In this document: positions 1 to 11,540 of the stretch, one piece after another
Numbering within the stretch: position 1 is the stretch's first letter
Layout of the letters: the number at the start of each line of letters is the position of its first letter
Source of the DNA: Isoetes taiwanensis
Taxonomy: Eukaryota > Streptophyta > Lycopodiopsida > Isoetales > Isoetaceae
Length of the DNA stretch: 64,000 bases
NCBI GenBank assembly: GCA_021234155.1
Contig: JAJEKV010000039.1
Span: forward strand, 12,464,840-12,528,839
Direction: 5' to 3'
Notes under the pieces: generated by a model
Told to the model about the DNA's origin: nothing
Database searches by the model: none
What the model saw: only the letters and a program-made list of their open reading frames with translations
Program-made: the position numbers and the translations under genes

Positions 1-3000
1 AGGTCAATAGGTCGGCACAGAATCCCCACCTAGGCCGGCAGGTCAGCTAGATCAGTGGGTCGACCCAACTATGCTGCAATCCAAGCAAAGACAAAAGCAA
101 CGTTTGCCAAAGAAAAGGGAAATAACCTTAAAAGTTGGCAGATCTAGTTTGGTTGCAGAGCAAGGAATTCTTCGAAGATGTATCGGGACGAAAATGTCTT
201 GGTTGCAGAGGAGGGCGAAATTAAAACCCATTATCATTGTAAGCAACACATCTCTTTCTGGGAGTGATACACAAATGAATTCTATTATTCACGATGGACA
301 GTTATACCCATTTTAGTTTCTATTATTCAAAAGGGGCACGTATAATTTTAGGGAACAAAATAGAAAAGTAATAGTATTGTTTATTGAGTTGTTATATGCA
401 TATAAATTATAAGTACCAGAAATTTATCATGGCGGCCAAGGCCGCTGCGAACATTTCTTTTATTTGATTTGATGCAAAGGCCACCTTGTGTATAACGGCT
501 CAAAAGTTATTGGGTGTTGAATATACCTAGCGTTGGAAGATATCGAGTGTTTTTCCACGTGTGTGCATCCAAATAAATGCATGCAATGAGCATATATTCT
601 ATAGCCTGATGAGGATCTACTTCAACAAATCGACGAAAACACCACATTTCTAGGTGTACATTAACATTCTGATTATGGAGGTAGCAACTGATGTCTGACT
701 GCTTTTGGGGATTTTTTGTAGACTGGAAACGTTTAAAGGTCGAAGAAGGCAAAAAACATTTTGTATAGACATGGCTTTCAATTATACAATATTGGAGCCA
801 TATGCTTCATTAAAGAATGCAAGCTGGGTGGCCATGCCAAAAAACATTGTAGAGTTTCATATGCTAGATATAGTCAAGTGGCAAAATATAGTAATAGTAA
901 ACATGTTATTTAGATAAACCCAAATCTCATGGATCAAAATGGCAAGCCAAATCTGATTGGCTTAGTCAAACAAAAAGAGTATTCTCTGGTTCAGAGCAAA
1001 CATATCCGAGACATTTTTGCAACTTTGTGCAATTTGTTGGCGCATAAGGTTTGGAAGGAAAGGGGGTCTTTTTGCTACAACGAGAAGGACCAGAAGCCCC
1101 CCAAGCTATGTTCTGCAATCGGGAGGGGGGGGTGGTTGTTCTGTAGAAACAAACAAACCATAAAGAAAATGTTGAATCTCTGCTCTTTAAGAAAGAGATC
1201 ATAAGATGCATCATCTATTTCAAAGCATTCGTTCCCGCGTTCCCTTGAAAACTTGTCATCCCATCTAATGAAAGTTTTGCTGCAAAATAACACAATTAAG
1301 AGATGCAACAGAGCTATATAGCCTAGCCAAATCCTAGATGTATCTTTGCCCCTTTCCTGTTGTTCCTTGTAAATGCATGTATCTGCAAGGAACATGCAAA
1401 AGCTCAAAAGCATCGCACCAAAACAAACACCGAAATGAATTATCTGGAAGGAAAATGGCAGTAGATCTGTAAATATCTACCAAATATCTATCAATTCCAA
1501 GCATACTGTCATAGCAAGAGCCAATGCCTGTACTTTCAAGTTGGCAAGGCAAAAAATTAGGCCTCTACTTCGGCTCTACAGTGGCAAAACAGGGAATATG
1601 TTCTTTGATTTTTAAAAGCAAAAAAGCTTTTGTGGAGGCATTAAATCAAGGACTTTAGTGGCAGTTAACTATTATGTTCCTGCATTCAATACACATAAAA
1701 ATAATATCCAAAAAATACATTTAACTGTTTTCAAGGTAGAACAATGAATGTATTTTGTGTGTCCATAAATGTAGTGCTGAGTCTCAAGCATATAATGTGA
1801 CATGTATATAGTTGGCGAAAGCGAGTCCTACATTGCACTAAAAAGACATTTATGTTGCTATTTCCATTCTTATTATGGCAATAACTATTCCGTAAGACGA
1901 TTTCACAAGAACTTTCTCAAACACGTAATATGCAAATTTTGCAGCAGATTGTCACCATGTTCTTGCATTGCACTAAAGAGACGATGTCTTGATCGGAAAG
2001 ATTACTTATCTTAGAACTGTTACTTAAGGTCTTCATACATATTGTTACTTAGGATCTTCATACATGTTGCTGCTATCCTGATAACCCATTATCGATTGTG
2101 CTCTGAGTAGATAAATTACACTAATAAAAAAATATTTGAAATGCTTCTGTCAAGGCAGATCCTGCTATCTGCCAAAATAGACCAATATATCGAACATTAG
2201 AAATAGCAGAAACAATTAGATAAATGTTCATAAAATCACAATGCAAGCTCCCTTGAAGGTGTGCTATCTGTAGCATGGAAGCTGGCTTCGTATTTTTATT
2301 GGCATGTAGAATATGGCATTGTGCATATATCATATGTCTCAAACATGAGCAATGATGCAGATGATAATGCACTACCTTTGTTAAAACTAATGCAACAATG
2401 CATCTGACTGCAGTGGTAATGCACTATAAATCTAACGTGACATCATATCTGAAGCATGCAGAGCATGCAAGTCATTTTACTTCCATACAATCTAGTTACA
2501 GAATTATTCAATGGTGACAAAAGAAGACCAGTTAGCTGAAGATGAGTGCGCAATGCAAAATACTCCTTAGGATAGCACCGCGTCCATGTACTCATCTGAT
2601 ATATACACCTTGGTAAGAACCAGGTTAATAAAGAGCTTGCATTAGCACTTAGCTATTTTTATCCACCCCAGTCAAAAGAATCATCACGGGAATAAGATAG
2701 CAGTTTTGGGCCTCCAAGAGAACATTGCCCTAGCATCTTCGATATGCATGAGCTGGAACTAAGGCCATCACAGATTAGATTTTCATGCTCACCTTGAGGC
2801 GCATTTTTATGCTAGCAACATCAAACTCCAAATTACAAAGAGTTGTGCAAGTAAAAATTGAAATCTAAACCAAAAATAGAATTGCCACACGTGATTGCAG
2901 ATGAAACAATACTCACCGAATTGTATCTCTGCTTCGTACCTGAAGAAACCCTATGTTCCATGCCCTAAAATCCATTGCCATGATATCTGTATGTAAATAA

Positions 3001-3150
3001 GCAAGGTTTTGTTTTGAAAGAACAAAAATATAACGGAAAAAAGGATGACATTGTTGGACCAAGAACTGATCGGGAATAGCAGCCAATGCCTATCAAGCAC
3101 AAAATATATAGAACAGAAAATTATAGGCAAGCTTAAAAGGCAGGCTATGG
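1..3150. other. intergenic DNA, no supported gene
   Basis: No open frame here exceeds about 110 codons, and none has a recognisable domain, codon pattern or splice context. The sequence is AT-rich with no obvious tandem array. The only structured part I could link elsewhere is a dispersed repeat fragment near 288-418. Low-copy regulatory or non-coding RNA content cannot be excluded from sequence alone. Confidence 0.6.
288..418 (-). repeat. dispersed repeat R1, inverted copy
   Basis: Positions 288-388 are the reverse complement of 3845-3950 and 4962-5070, sharing a GAATTC-TATTATTCA block, an ACGTATAAT block and an AACAAAATAGAAAAGTAAT block. The next 30 bases (TGAGTTGTTATATGC onward) occur in the same orientation as after the other two copies. 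The inner block therefore looks flipped relative to its flank. This is a small non-coding repeat; its class is unknown. Confidence 0.6.
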
Positions 3151-3289
3151 CTACGATAGGGATTTACCCAAATCGTTGTCGCCGCTTTGCCGGCTAAAAA
3201 AAAAACCCACAGCGAAGGAGATCGTGCAGCATATGGAGCCTACAGATGTGCTGCTGGTAACTCTTATTTTTCGGCGCAGGATATCTTTA

Positions 3290-3700
3290 CCCTGGCTTCG
3301 GGGATCCCGGAGGTGTGATCCCGAAGGACGGGATCCCCAGGGGTGTGATTCTGGAGGACGGGATCCCACACTAAGCATGCCTTATTGCGCAGTAACTGCG
3401 CAAAAATCGTGTAAAATTAGGGCAAAGTTCTGATGGTTTTTTTTTCGCCCGATCCTCCATGGAATCGGATGCGATCTTCTCGTAGGTAGTCGGAATCAGT
3501 TGGAGGAGAGGATTCGGTAGCAGCGGAGGAGGAAGCAGAGCGAGCGCCGCTGCAATGGTGCAGCTCGAAGCCGGGCAAAAAATGCATCAAAACTGCGCAG
3601 TAACCCATTAACTGCACAGTTGACTGTGGGATCCCACGGGGGGATCCGAGAGGAGGGGATCCCATTTGGTGATCCCGGAGGGTGGGATCACCCAAACCTT
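3290..3700. repeat. GGATCC-rich cluster with palindrome
   Basis: Eight or so GGGATCCC, GGGATCC or TGATCCC words lie in two groups (about 3300-3370 and 3629-3692). A near-perfect palindrome built on TGCGCAGT/ACTGCGCA sits between them at 3386-3402, with a related copy near 3594. GC content is well above the surroundings. Frames on both strands are open only because the repeat is short. I see no protein homology and treat this as non-coding repeat or a decayed element. Confidence 0.5.
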
Positions 3701-3836
3701 CGCCCTTCGCCCTTCTTTTTCTCCATTTTTTTTTTTATCAATTGACGAAGCCATTCATGAAGCCGAAAACCAAGCATTAGCATGTCGCTCGAAATGACAC
3801 GTGCACCAAATATAACATTGACGTATGATTATATAT

Positions 3837-4365
3837 GTTGTGATAAACAATTTCATTACTTTTCTATTTTGTTCCTTGATATTATACGTGTCCTTTTGGA
3901 TATAACAGAATCTAAAGTGTGTATAAGTGTCCATCATGAATAATAGAATTCAGTTAGAGTAATATAATTATATGAGTTGTTATATGCGTACAAATTAGCT
4001 TATTACTTTAAATGTAAAGGACTTTCGTGTTGGCAAGCTATTGTTTTTGAAGCAACAGTACGTCAGCAACGTCCTTGAAGGAGCCAAACTATGGTGGGGC
4101 CAAATACTTGAGCACTATAGATTACGAGCAAATACAGCGCAATTGTTTGTAGTACTACAATTATTGGTAAACAGGAAACATCTATGATACAGACAAGACA
4201 GCTGAATATAGGAAGGTTGTATTCTTCTAATACTAACAAAGGCCGATGAACATAGTAGCATTGACCAAATTCAACATGAGTAAAGCTTTCCTAACCTACT
4301 CTGAAATATCTTTTTCAACCGACAATTCTCTCAAATTATTTGCATTATAGGGCTTTAGCAAAAAA
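3837..4365 (+). repeat. direct repeat R2, copy 1
   Basis: This stretch recurs at about 4955-5455 in the same orientation with small indels. The two copies share the TACTTTTCTATTTTGTTCC block, the block GCAACAGTACGTCAGCAACG (AGTAAGTCAG in copy 2), and the stretch around CAATTGTTTGTAGTACTA. The spacing is about 1.1 kb. The second copy continues into the larger dirigent-bearing duplication, so this part of the window has been duplicated more than once. No coding potential is evident. Confidence 0.75.
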
Positions 4366-4463
4366 TGGGAATTCAGACCTTACAAATTGCCTTGCCAAAG
4401 GAAAATCTATTACATGTAGATTCCTAAATACTTGGAAAATGAGCACAATGGTTCGTGTTTTAC

Positions 4464-4842
4464 CTTGAACGGCTGCCTTCCATAAAGATTTTCCAATTCA
4501 GTGGCATCATATTTTACAAAGCGCACAACCCTAGACATCGCCCTTAATTCCTTCCGCCTCACCTTCCTCACTTTCTACTAACTTCCTCTTGGCAGCCTTA
4601 ATATCAGCACCAAGCCTTTGACTTGATCCATTCTTTGAGTTTCTCAGTACCAATGCCCTGTTTGATGTCAATCCTCCATTCGAAACCAATCCCTTTCCGT
4701 TCCTAAAATTAAGACCAAAAGAAGATGTGGGCGGATCCTGCAGGCCTAGTGAACAAGAACTAGCAACATGAGGCTCCGGTAACACGGTAAAAAGAACCTC
4801 GCACACTAACGAGGGTGACTGCCAGTTTAAGGGCAGTAGCAT
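4464..4842 (-). pseudogene. possible gene fragment (two overlapping open frames)
   Basis: On the minus strand an open frame of 103 codons (4842-4531) ends in a charged tail (KRKLVESEEGEAEGIKGDV). A second frame overlaps it by one codon. It starts with ATG at 4538 and encodes 25 residues (begins MSRVVRFVKYDATELENLYG) up to an AAG|GTAAAA splice-donor match at 4464. The composition looks protein-like rather than random, but I do not recognise the family and see no downstream acceptor with confidence. It could be a decayed exon pair or chance. It lies between the two R2 repeat copies. Confidence 0.3.
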
Positions 4843-4954
4843 ATTTGGAGCAGTTTTGAAATATTCTAGGCATATACCAGTATATCCTTAGAATATGCCA
4901 AAAACCCACTTGAGCGAAGGTTTGCCCCCCAAGGAGCAATCCAAAAAGAGTTAG

Positions 4955-5455
4955 ATAAACAATTTTCATTACTTTTCTATTTTGTTCCCTGATATTATAC
5001 GTGTCCTTTTGAATATAATAGAATCTAAAGTGGGTATAAGTGTCCATCATGAATAATAGAATTCATTTAGAGTAATACAATTATGAGTTGTTAGTATAAG
5101 ATGCATACAAATTAACTGTTCGTGTTGGCAAGCTATTGCTTTTGAAGCAACAGTAAGTCAGCAACGTCCCTGAAGGAGCCAAACTATGGTGGGGCTAAAT
5201 ACTTGAGCACTGTAGATTACGAACAAATACAGCGCAATTGTTTGTAGTACTATCAATTATTGGTAAACATGAAACAATGTTTATGACACAGACAACACAG
5301 CTGAAGACAGGAAGGCTGTCTTCTAATATTAAGAAAGGCCAATGAACAGAGTAGCATTGACCAAATTCCAACAACATGAGTAAAGCTTTCGTAACCAACT
5401 CTGAAATATCTTTTTCCACCGACAATTCTCTCAAATTATTTTCATTATAGGGCGT
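4955..5455 (+). repeat. direct repeat R2, copy 2
   Basis: Second copy of the 3837-4365 repeat. From about 5210 onward it is also the left part of the larger unit duplicated at 10727. The 137-codon minus-strand frame here (5608-5195) falls in this repeat, is not kept open in the other copies and is not taken as a gene. Confidence 0.75.
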
Positions 5456-6241
5456 GCACAATATCAGCCATTGCGTATCCCGTGATTTGGGTGGTTCACA
5501 TGGAGAAGAGAAGGCCCTGCGCTGAGTTCTAGCGGAGTGAGCACTGATAAAAAAATTCAGCGCTGCGTCAGCTACGCAAATTGGATCTTGCGAGGGCTGA
5601 TTTTCCAAAACTGGGCTGAAAATTTTTGCCTCAGCCCAAGTTCAGCAGCTTTTAAGCCAGCCCTTTGCATTTTGTCCATGTGATGAACCCAGCATATGCT
5701 TGAGCAACTATAGATAGGAACAAAATACAGTGCAATTGTGTGCAGTAGTACAATTAGTTTTAAACAGGAACAACATTTAAGTTATGACACAAACAACACA
5801 GTGCAATCAAGAGAGGCTGTCTTCTAAACTAGTACAATGAAGGAGAGTGATATTGATATGTGCTGTTGGACGAAATACAACATGAGTAAAGTGTGCCCAA
5901 CTCTGTACTCCTTTGAAATATGTTCCATTACAATTTCTGAGATTATTTTGCACAAAGTGTGCACAACAGAGATGTATTTATTTAGATCTGCATACAGATG
6001 TATTTATGAGCGGGCAGCCTGTAACAGATTAGCATTGAATGCGTTTTTGACCGTTTATTGCTCTTGAGAACATTGGATTGGGCGTTGACAAAAGCAAGCC
6101 ATGACAAATATATATGTAATGTGGGTACAGAGAGGGGGTCTACACAAAACAAGGTGGGGACTGAAGCACAAGGGAAAAATCTATAAGGATATGAATTATT
6201 GGCAAACAGACAAAGGCAAGAATTATGAAGCAGAGGATAGG

Positions 6242-6763
6242 TTAAGGGAAGAAAGGAGAATGAACGAGGGTGACATTAACATGGGTAACAGAGTCGGCAG
6301 GAGGAGTGAATTCGACATGGGTAAAATTGGCCCAACCTTTGACGCCACGGAAGGAACCGGTACCGCCAACAACGGCGAGCTCAGAGCCGGAGGCGATGTC
6401 GCGGCCATTGATGGAGAAGGAGCCCTGGAAGAGGTCTGTGTCGATAACAGCGGCCATGATCTCCTGCGCATGGGGGTACCCTACGTACGTGGCGTCCGCA
6501 TTGAGGACCATGATCTTCATCCTGCCCACCGCCTTGGACGCGTTGGACTGCTCCTCCGTTAGCAGCAGATCCCCCACCGATACCGTCCCCAGCTGGACCG
6601 TCACCCTGTCCCCATTCTGCCCTGCCACCACCACCACCGTCTGATTCGGTAGCGAATTCTTCGTGTGGATGTAGAACACCATATTTGTTACCTTTGCATT
6701 CACATATAAGCCCCATACCATTACTACCCCTAACACCCCGCTCAATACCATTGCCCCCTTCAT
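6242..6763 (-). CDS. dirigent-like secreted protein (copy A, intact)
   Basis: A complete 173-residue frame. Residues 1 to about 23 form a hydrophobic signal peptide, so the product should enter the secretory pathway and act in the cell wall or apoplast. The rest follows the dirigent fold: an FYIHTKNS strand near residue 30, a TVSVGDLLLTEEQSNASKAVGR segment matching the family's DDPLT...VGRAQG region, then ISAS-like strands and the signature GSELAVVGGTGSFRGVKG near residues 126-143. Dirigent proteins steer stereoselective coupling of phenoxy radicals, or act as cyclases, in lignan and related pathways; the substrate here is unknown. There is no intron, which is usual for the family. The usual length is 170-200 residues, so this is full size. 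The start chosen is the first ATG, which gives the signal peptide. A broken paralogue lies 5.3 kb away in the tandem duplicate. Confidence 0.85.
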   Translation of the reverse strand: MKGAMVLSGVLGVVMVWGLYVNAKVTNMVFYIHTKNSLPNQTVVVVAGQNGDRVTVQLGTVSVGDLLLTEEQSNASKAVGRMKIMVLNADATYVGYPHAQEIMAAVIDTDLFQGSFSINGRDIASGSELAVVGGTGSFRGVKGWANFTHVEFTPPADSVTHVNVTLVHSPFFP

Positions 6764-6867
6764 TTCTCCTCTTTGCTGCTATTCTCGCCACAGACTCGCC
6801 TACACCCTCCTCCTTCCTTGCCTAGCAGCTCGTCCTCATAAGAAATTGCTCGCGCCCACAACTCTCT

Positions 6868-6880
6868 CTCTTATAAGAAA
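6868..6880 (-). promoter_or_regulatory. TATA-like element upstream of dirigent copy A
   Basis: On the minus strand CTTATAAGAG lies about 110 bp before the ATG, followed by a CT-rich leader. The position suits a plant TATA box with a leader of about 80 nt. In the pseudogene copy the matching word is changed to GATAAG. No other promoter element is claimed. Confidence 0.3.
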
Positions 6881-7026
6881 TTGCTCGCAAATCCCTTGCC
6901 CACAACTCTCTCCCTTCAACACCTTTTAACTGTGACGCATTACCCACCGATCTGCCTTAGTCCCACATATCGATTATTGTATTTTTTGCTATCTAGGAAC
7001 TTTTGTCCCATTGTCCTGCTCATGGG

Positions 7027-7059
7027 GGTATTCTATTCTATTCTATTCTATTCTATTCT
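7027..7059. repeat. ATTCT pentanucleotide microsatellite
   Basis: Five to six tandem TATTC/ATTCT units. Shorter runs of the same pentamer occur at about 7463-7480 and in unit B near 12690-12712, so the seed predates the duplication and the array has changed length since. Confidence 0.85.
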
Positions 7060-7644
7060 TTTAACCTAAGATAATCCATTTTCTTGAGAATATGCCCTTG
7101 TTTTTACATAGGAATATCTTATTTACTTTCTCATACACACGCACGAACCCCTCATACCATGGCTGCCTTTATTGTTCCTTCAATGCTATTCTCACGAGAG
7201 ACTTGTCTAGACATTGGTCCACCGACTTGTCCAAATAAGGAATTTGGCTATACTTGTATTTCAAGCCCTCCGTTGAAACATGGATAAGAAATTGCCTACA
7301 AATACCCAGCAAAGCACTCTGTATTTTCAACATCTTTTAATGGTGATGCATGACCTATCGAATTGACTTATCCCCACCTATCAATTATTATTTTGTTAAT
7401 CTTCGATTCTAGATCTATGGATAGGACAATATGTGGTGGAAGCAACCTAATATCTTTGTCTATTCTATTCTATTCTACCTATAGTGTTTTCTAGGTTGAC
7501 ATGCTGAAGAGGAAGTGTAACAAAAAAGAAAAGGAGAGAGAAAGGGGGAGGGGGGAAACTTAAAAATATAAGGAAGATCCATTCAAGGATTTGTCAAAAA
7601 ACGAACATGTGTTTCTTCTATTCAATGTGGCATGACGTAAAAAT

Positions 7645-7765
<121 letters not shown>

Positions 7766-8436
7766 TCTTTGTCAAAATCAAAATTATTTAAACTAATAAC
7801 GGTCTCGACATTACCAAGCATAGGTACAAATATCGATTAATTAATGCAAAGCATTTGGTTGATGGAATAGGTGATTGTAAACATAGCATATAGGTGATTG
7901 TAAACATAGCCTTTGCTTTGTTTATATGTTTAATTTTTGCAATAATGTCCTTTGCTTTTAGAGGAAGTGTATTTCAAATGGTGGTAGAAGAATTTTAAGT
8001 TAGGGGTAATGTGCAGTCCCCTACCTACCGGGCGAGTCCCGTCAGTATGAAGCAAAGCACCGAGCCCCCACGAAGGGCCTGCAGGGGCACATTTTCCAAT
8101 GTAAAGTTACTGCCATGTGGCACCATCGCGACTACAGAAGTCCAAAAATCTCGTTATCATCCCTGTTGAAACAGAATAGAGGCAACGCCGGAGGAGAGAA
8201 AGCAAGGGGCAAGACATTACCTATTTTAATCTAGACCTGAAATAGGGGGAAATCACCCCCCAACTTTATGTATTTAACTTTATGTATTTATGTACAGGAA
8301 ACCAGGGCAGCTCAAGAGATTGGCAGATGAGAACTCGTACCTAAGCTTTGTCAAGTAAGTAATTTTCTTGCATGACCACGAAAAATGAATCTTGCCAGCC
8401 TGCAAACCAATCACGCAGGAGCAAAACCAATTTTAA

Positions 8437-9967
8437 ACGGGCTGCTTGTGCCACTTCCAAGCAAAGCAGTTGTACCTAAAGCATGAGTGCACCAAGTTAA
8501 CTTTCTATGAGATGAACCATATTGATAGCAAGGAACAGGTTTGCCATGGTAGTGGAGATCCAACATGCAAGAACACATTTGTCCAAGGAGAAGAAGGATT
8601 GGGCTAAGGATTTGATACAACAAAACCATTCAGCTCAACAGGTCATGAGCAAGCACGAAGAGCATTGGAGCTTACAAAAGCAAATTAATCCAGATAGACC
8701 AAGACATAGAGATGAATTTCTTGCCGTGGATGACCTTCACAACTTATCTCGTAAGGTTGCTAGAACCACTTGGATGTTGCATCGAGATGTTGCTTTAAGT
8801 GTCAGAATGTGGGTTTCTCTTCATCCTGAGAGCGTGTTTGTGTATCAAGAGGGCCGGCCCTTTACCTTGGGTATAATGACTCCATTCCAGCTGAAAACTC
8901 TTTTGGAGCATGGAAAAGGTGAGGCAATTGCCATGGACTCCACTTTCAAAACCAATGACCATTGCTACAGTTTGTACACATGGTTGCTTTATGACAGCCA
9001 TGGGAATGGAGTTCCAGTAGCTTGGGTTCTCACATCCAGTCAAGAGGAAGAGGAGATCCGACCATGGCTTGTGGCCATGAAGGAACACATCCATAATAAT
9101 GATCCCACTTGGTCCCCTTCTTGCTTCATTGTGGATGATGTCCAGGCTGAGATCAATGCTTTGAGGGATGTTTGGCCCATGTCACGTATCCAATTGTGCT
9201 TGTGGCATGTGAAACGAAACTGGTTGAAGATGTTGGTGAAGCGGGTTAAAGATAAGAAGCGCAGGGCCCAAATGTTCAAGGAATTAGGAGACATCATGTA
9301 TGGTATTCATGTTGATGGGGATGGTAGATATGGGCAAGACTACATAGACTCATGTAGGGAAGAGGGATTAAGACGCTTGGAAGAGTTCAAGGAAAGGCAC
9401 AAGGTCTACAAGAAAGTTGTGAAATACATGAGCAAGGTGTGGACAAAGAACATTACTTCCTGGATTGTTGCTACTCGGATGTATCCCCATGCAAACCAAG
9501 AGACAAATGCAAGCATAGAGTCATATCATGCCACTATGAAGAGGAGTCTCTCCAAGCATTCATTGAGAGGACACGGGATTGATTGGTTGCTTTACATGCT
9601 GACATGCCAATTGGAGACGCATATATCCTTTGATAGGTTCAAGAAAGACTATGGTTTTAAGATCAACCGCAAACAGGAATAGGTTATCGAGACAGCAATC
9701 ATTGGAGCAAAAACGATTCCTGATGAAGCAGTGAGGTGGCTAGACTACCAACAAGGAAGGGCTGAAGTTTGGAGCCAAAACATGGATGCTTGGGATGAGA
9801 ATAGAGAGGCCCTTCCCCATATGGTAGTTGTGGCAAATGAGAATTGGGCTTGCTGCGATTGCCCATGGGGTAGATACGTTGCCGGAAGGGGGAGAGGGAA
9901 CGCCGCATGCGACGTTACATGCGGCCTTCTTGCATGCAACCCAACACCTTACCAGTTTAAAAGATAA
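8437..9967 (+). pseudogene. MULE-type transposase (Mutator superfamily), decayed
   Basis: The main frame (8522-9679) carries a MULE transposase domain. It shows the catalytic segment AIAMDSTFKTNDHCYSLYT, then GVPVAWVLTSS, a second acidic site FIVDDVQAEINAL, and the CLWHVKRNWLK motif typical of this DDE family. Upstream, 8437-8610 reads in another frame as CLCHF...HIDSKEQVCHGS, which is the N-terminal zinc-binding part seen in these transposases, so a frameshift lies near 8540-8560. Downstream, an in-frame TAG at 9680 is followed by continued homology (ENWACCDCPWG) that looks like the start of a SWIM zinc finger, CxC without the later HxH. The gene therefore lacks its N-terminus, is frameshifted, has a premature stop and a truncated SWIM domain. 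It sits between the two dirigent duplication units. No flanking MULE terminal repeats were found. Confidence 0.85.
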
Positions 9968-9969
9968 AG

Positions 9970-10140
9970 ATATCTTATTTACCTGCCTTTATTGCTCCTT
10001 CAATGTTATTCTCACGAGAGACTTGTCTAAACATTGGTCCATCGACTTGTTCAAATAAGATATTTGACTATACTTGTATTTAAGAAATTGCCTACAAATA
10101 CCCAGCAAAGCACTCTATCTATTCAACATTTTTAATTATC
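9970..10140 (+). repeat. partial third copy of the duplicated unit
   Basis: Matches 7160-7340 and 12810-12990: the ATTCTCACGAGAGACTTGTC stretch, the ACATTGGTCCA stretch and AAGAAATTGCCTACAAATAC. It abuts the 3' end of the transposase pseudogene, which shows that the duplication history in this locus is more complex than one tandem event. Confidence 0.75.
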
Positions 10141-10233
10141 AATGCAAAAAACATGGAATACAGTGCAGTGCAGCCACGTCCATTTAACATTTTTAATTCC
10201 ACATTTTTTACATTTTTGATTCCACATGGAACT

Positions 10234-10695
10234 CCGTATATATCATCCGGGATGTGGTTAATCCGGACAAAACAGAGTGGTTAATCCGGACATCCGGTAT
10301 CAGCCAGGTTGGTTAATCCGGACATCCGATATCAGCCAGGGTGGTTAATCCGGACATCTGATATCAGCCAAATGGTTAATCCGGACAAAAAGTGGTTAAT
10401 CCGGACAAAAAACCAAGCGTAGAACTGTGCGGCGGGGGCAGAAATTTTGATCAGATCACTCTTGCTGCTCCGTGGGCGGTTTGATCCGCTTTAAAAAGCA
10501 TGCCAATCGCTTTGTATGCCCCTTTTATGTTAGGTTGATGAAGAGAGGAAGAGATTTAAGGCGAAATAGAGCAGAATCGATCAAAAAAAGGGCAAAAACA
10601 GTTAGTTTTTGGGCTTCAAACTGCGCAGGTCCGGATTAACCACAATGGCTGATAACGGGTGTCCGGATTAACCACATCCCGGATGATATATACGG
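10234..10695. mobile_element. 462-bp MITE with 36-bp terminal inverted repeats
   Basis: The left end (10234-10269) and right end (10660-10695) are perfect inverted repeats beginning CCGTATATATCATCCGGG. Inside the left end the module GTGGTTAATCCGGACA followed by TCCGATATCAGCCA is repeated about five times. One inverted copy of the same module follows the right end inward. There is no coding capacity. No clear target-site duplication was seen: the flanks are GGAACT and TCTGGC. It is a non-autonomous DNA transposon with subterminal repeats; the superfamily is unknown. Confidence 0.85.
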
Positions 10696-11540
10696 TCTGG
10701 CCACATGTTTTACATTTTTCTATCTATGCAACTGTTTGTAGTACTATCAATTATTATTGGTAAACATGAAACGATGTTTATGACACAGACAACACAGCTG
10801 AAGACAGGAAGGCTGTCTTCTTCTAATATTAAGAAAGGCCAATGAACAGAGTAGCATTGACCAAATTCAACAACATGAGTAAAGCTTTCCTAACCTACGC
10901 TGAAATATCTTTTTCCACCGACAATTCTCTCAAATTGTTTGCATTATAGGGAGGGCGTGCACAATATCAGCCATTTCGTATCCCGTGATTTATCTCTGCT
11001 TGAGCAACTATAGATAGGAACAAAATACAGTGCAATTGTGTGTAGTAGTACAATTATCTTTAAACAGGGATAACAGTTAAGTTATGACACAAACAACACA
11101 ATGCAATCAAGAAAGGCTGTCTTCTAACTAGTACAATGAAGGAAAGTAATATTGATATGTGCTGTTGGACGAAATACAACATGAGTAAAATGTGCCCAAC
11201 TCTTTACTGCTTTGAAATATGTTTGTTGCATCACAATTTCTGAGATTATTTTGCACAAAGAGTGCACAACAGAGATGTATTTATTTAGATCTGCATACAG
11301 ATGTATTTATGGGTGGCTAGTCTGTAACAGATTAGCATTGAATGCGTTGAGAACATTGGATTGGGCGATGACAAAAGCAAGCCATGACAAATATATATGT
11401 AATGTGGGTGGGTATAGAGAGGGGATCTGCGCAAGACAAGGTGGGGACTGAAGCACAAGGGGGAGGAACAAAAGAAAATCTATAAGGATAAGAATTATTA
11501 GCAAACAAACAAAGGCAAGATTTATGAAGCAGAGGATAGG

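Noticed and set aside
5195-5608. 137-codon minus-strand frame
   Set aside because: It lies in repeat R2 and the indel-prone part of the duplication; the frame is broken in the other copies.
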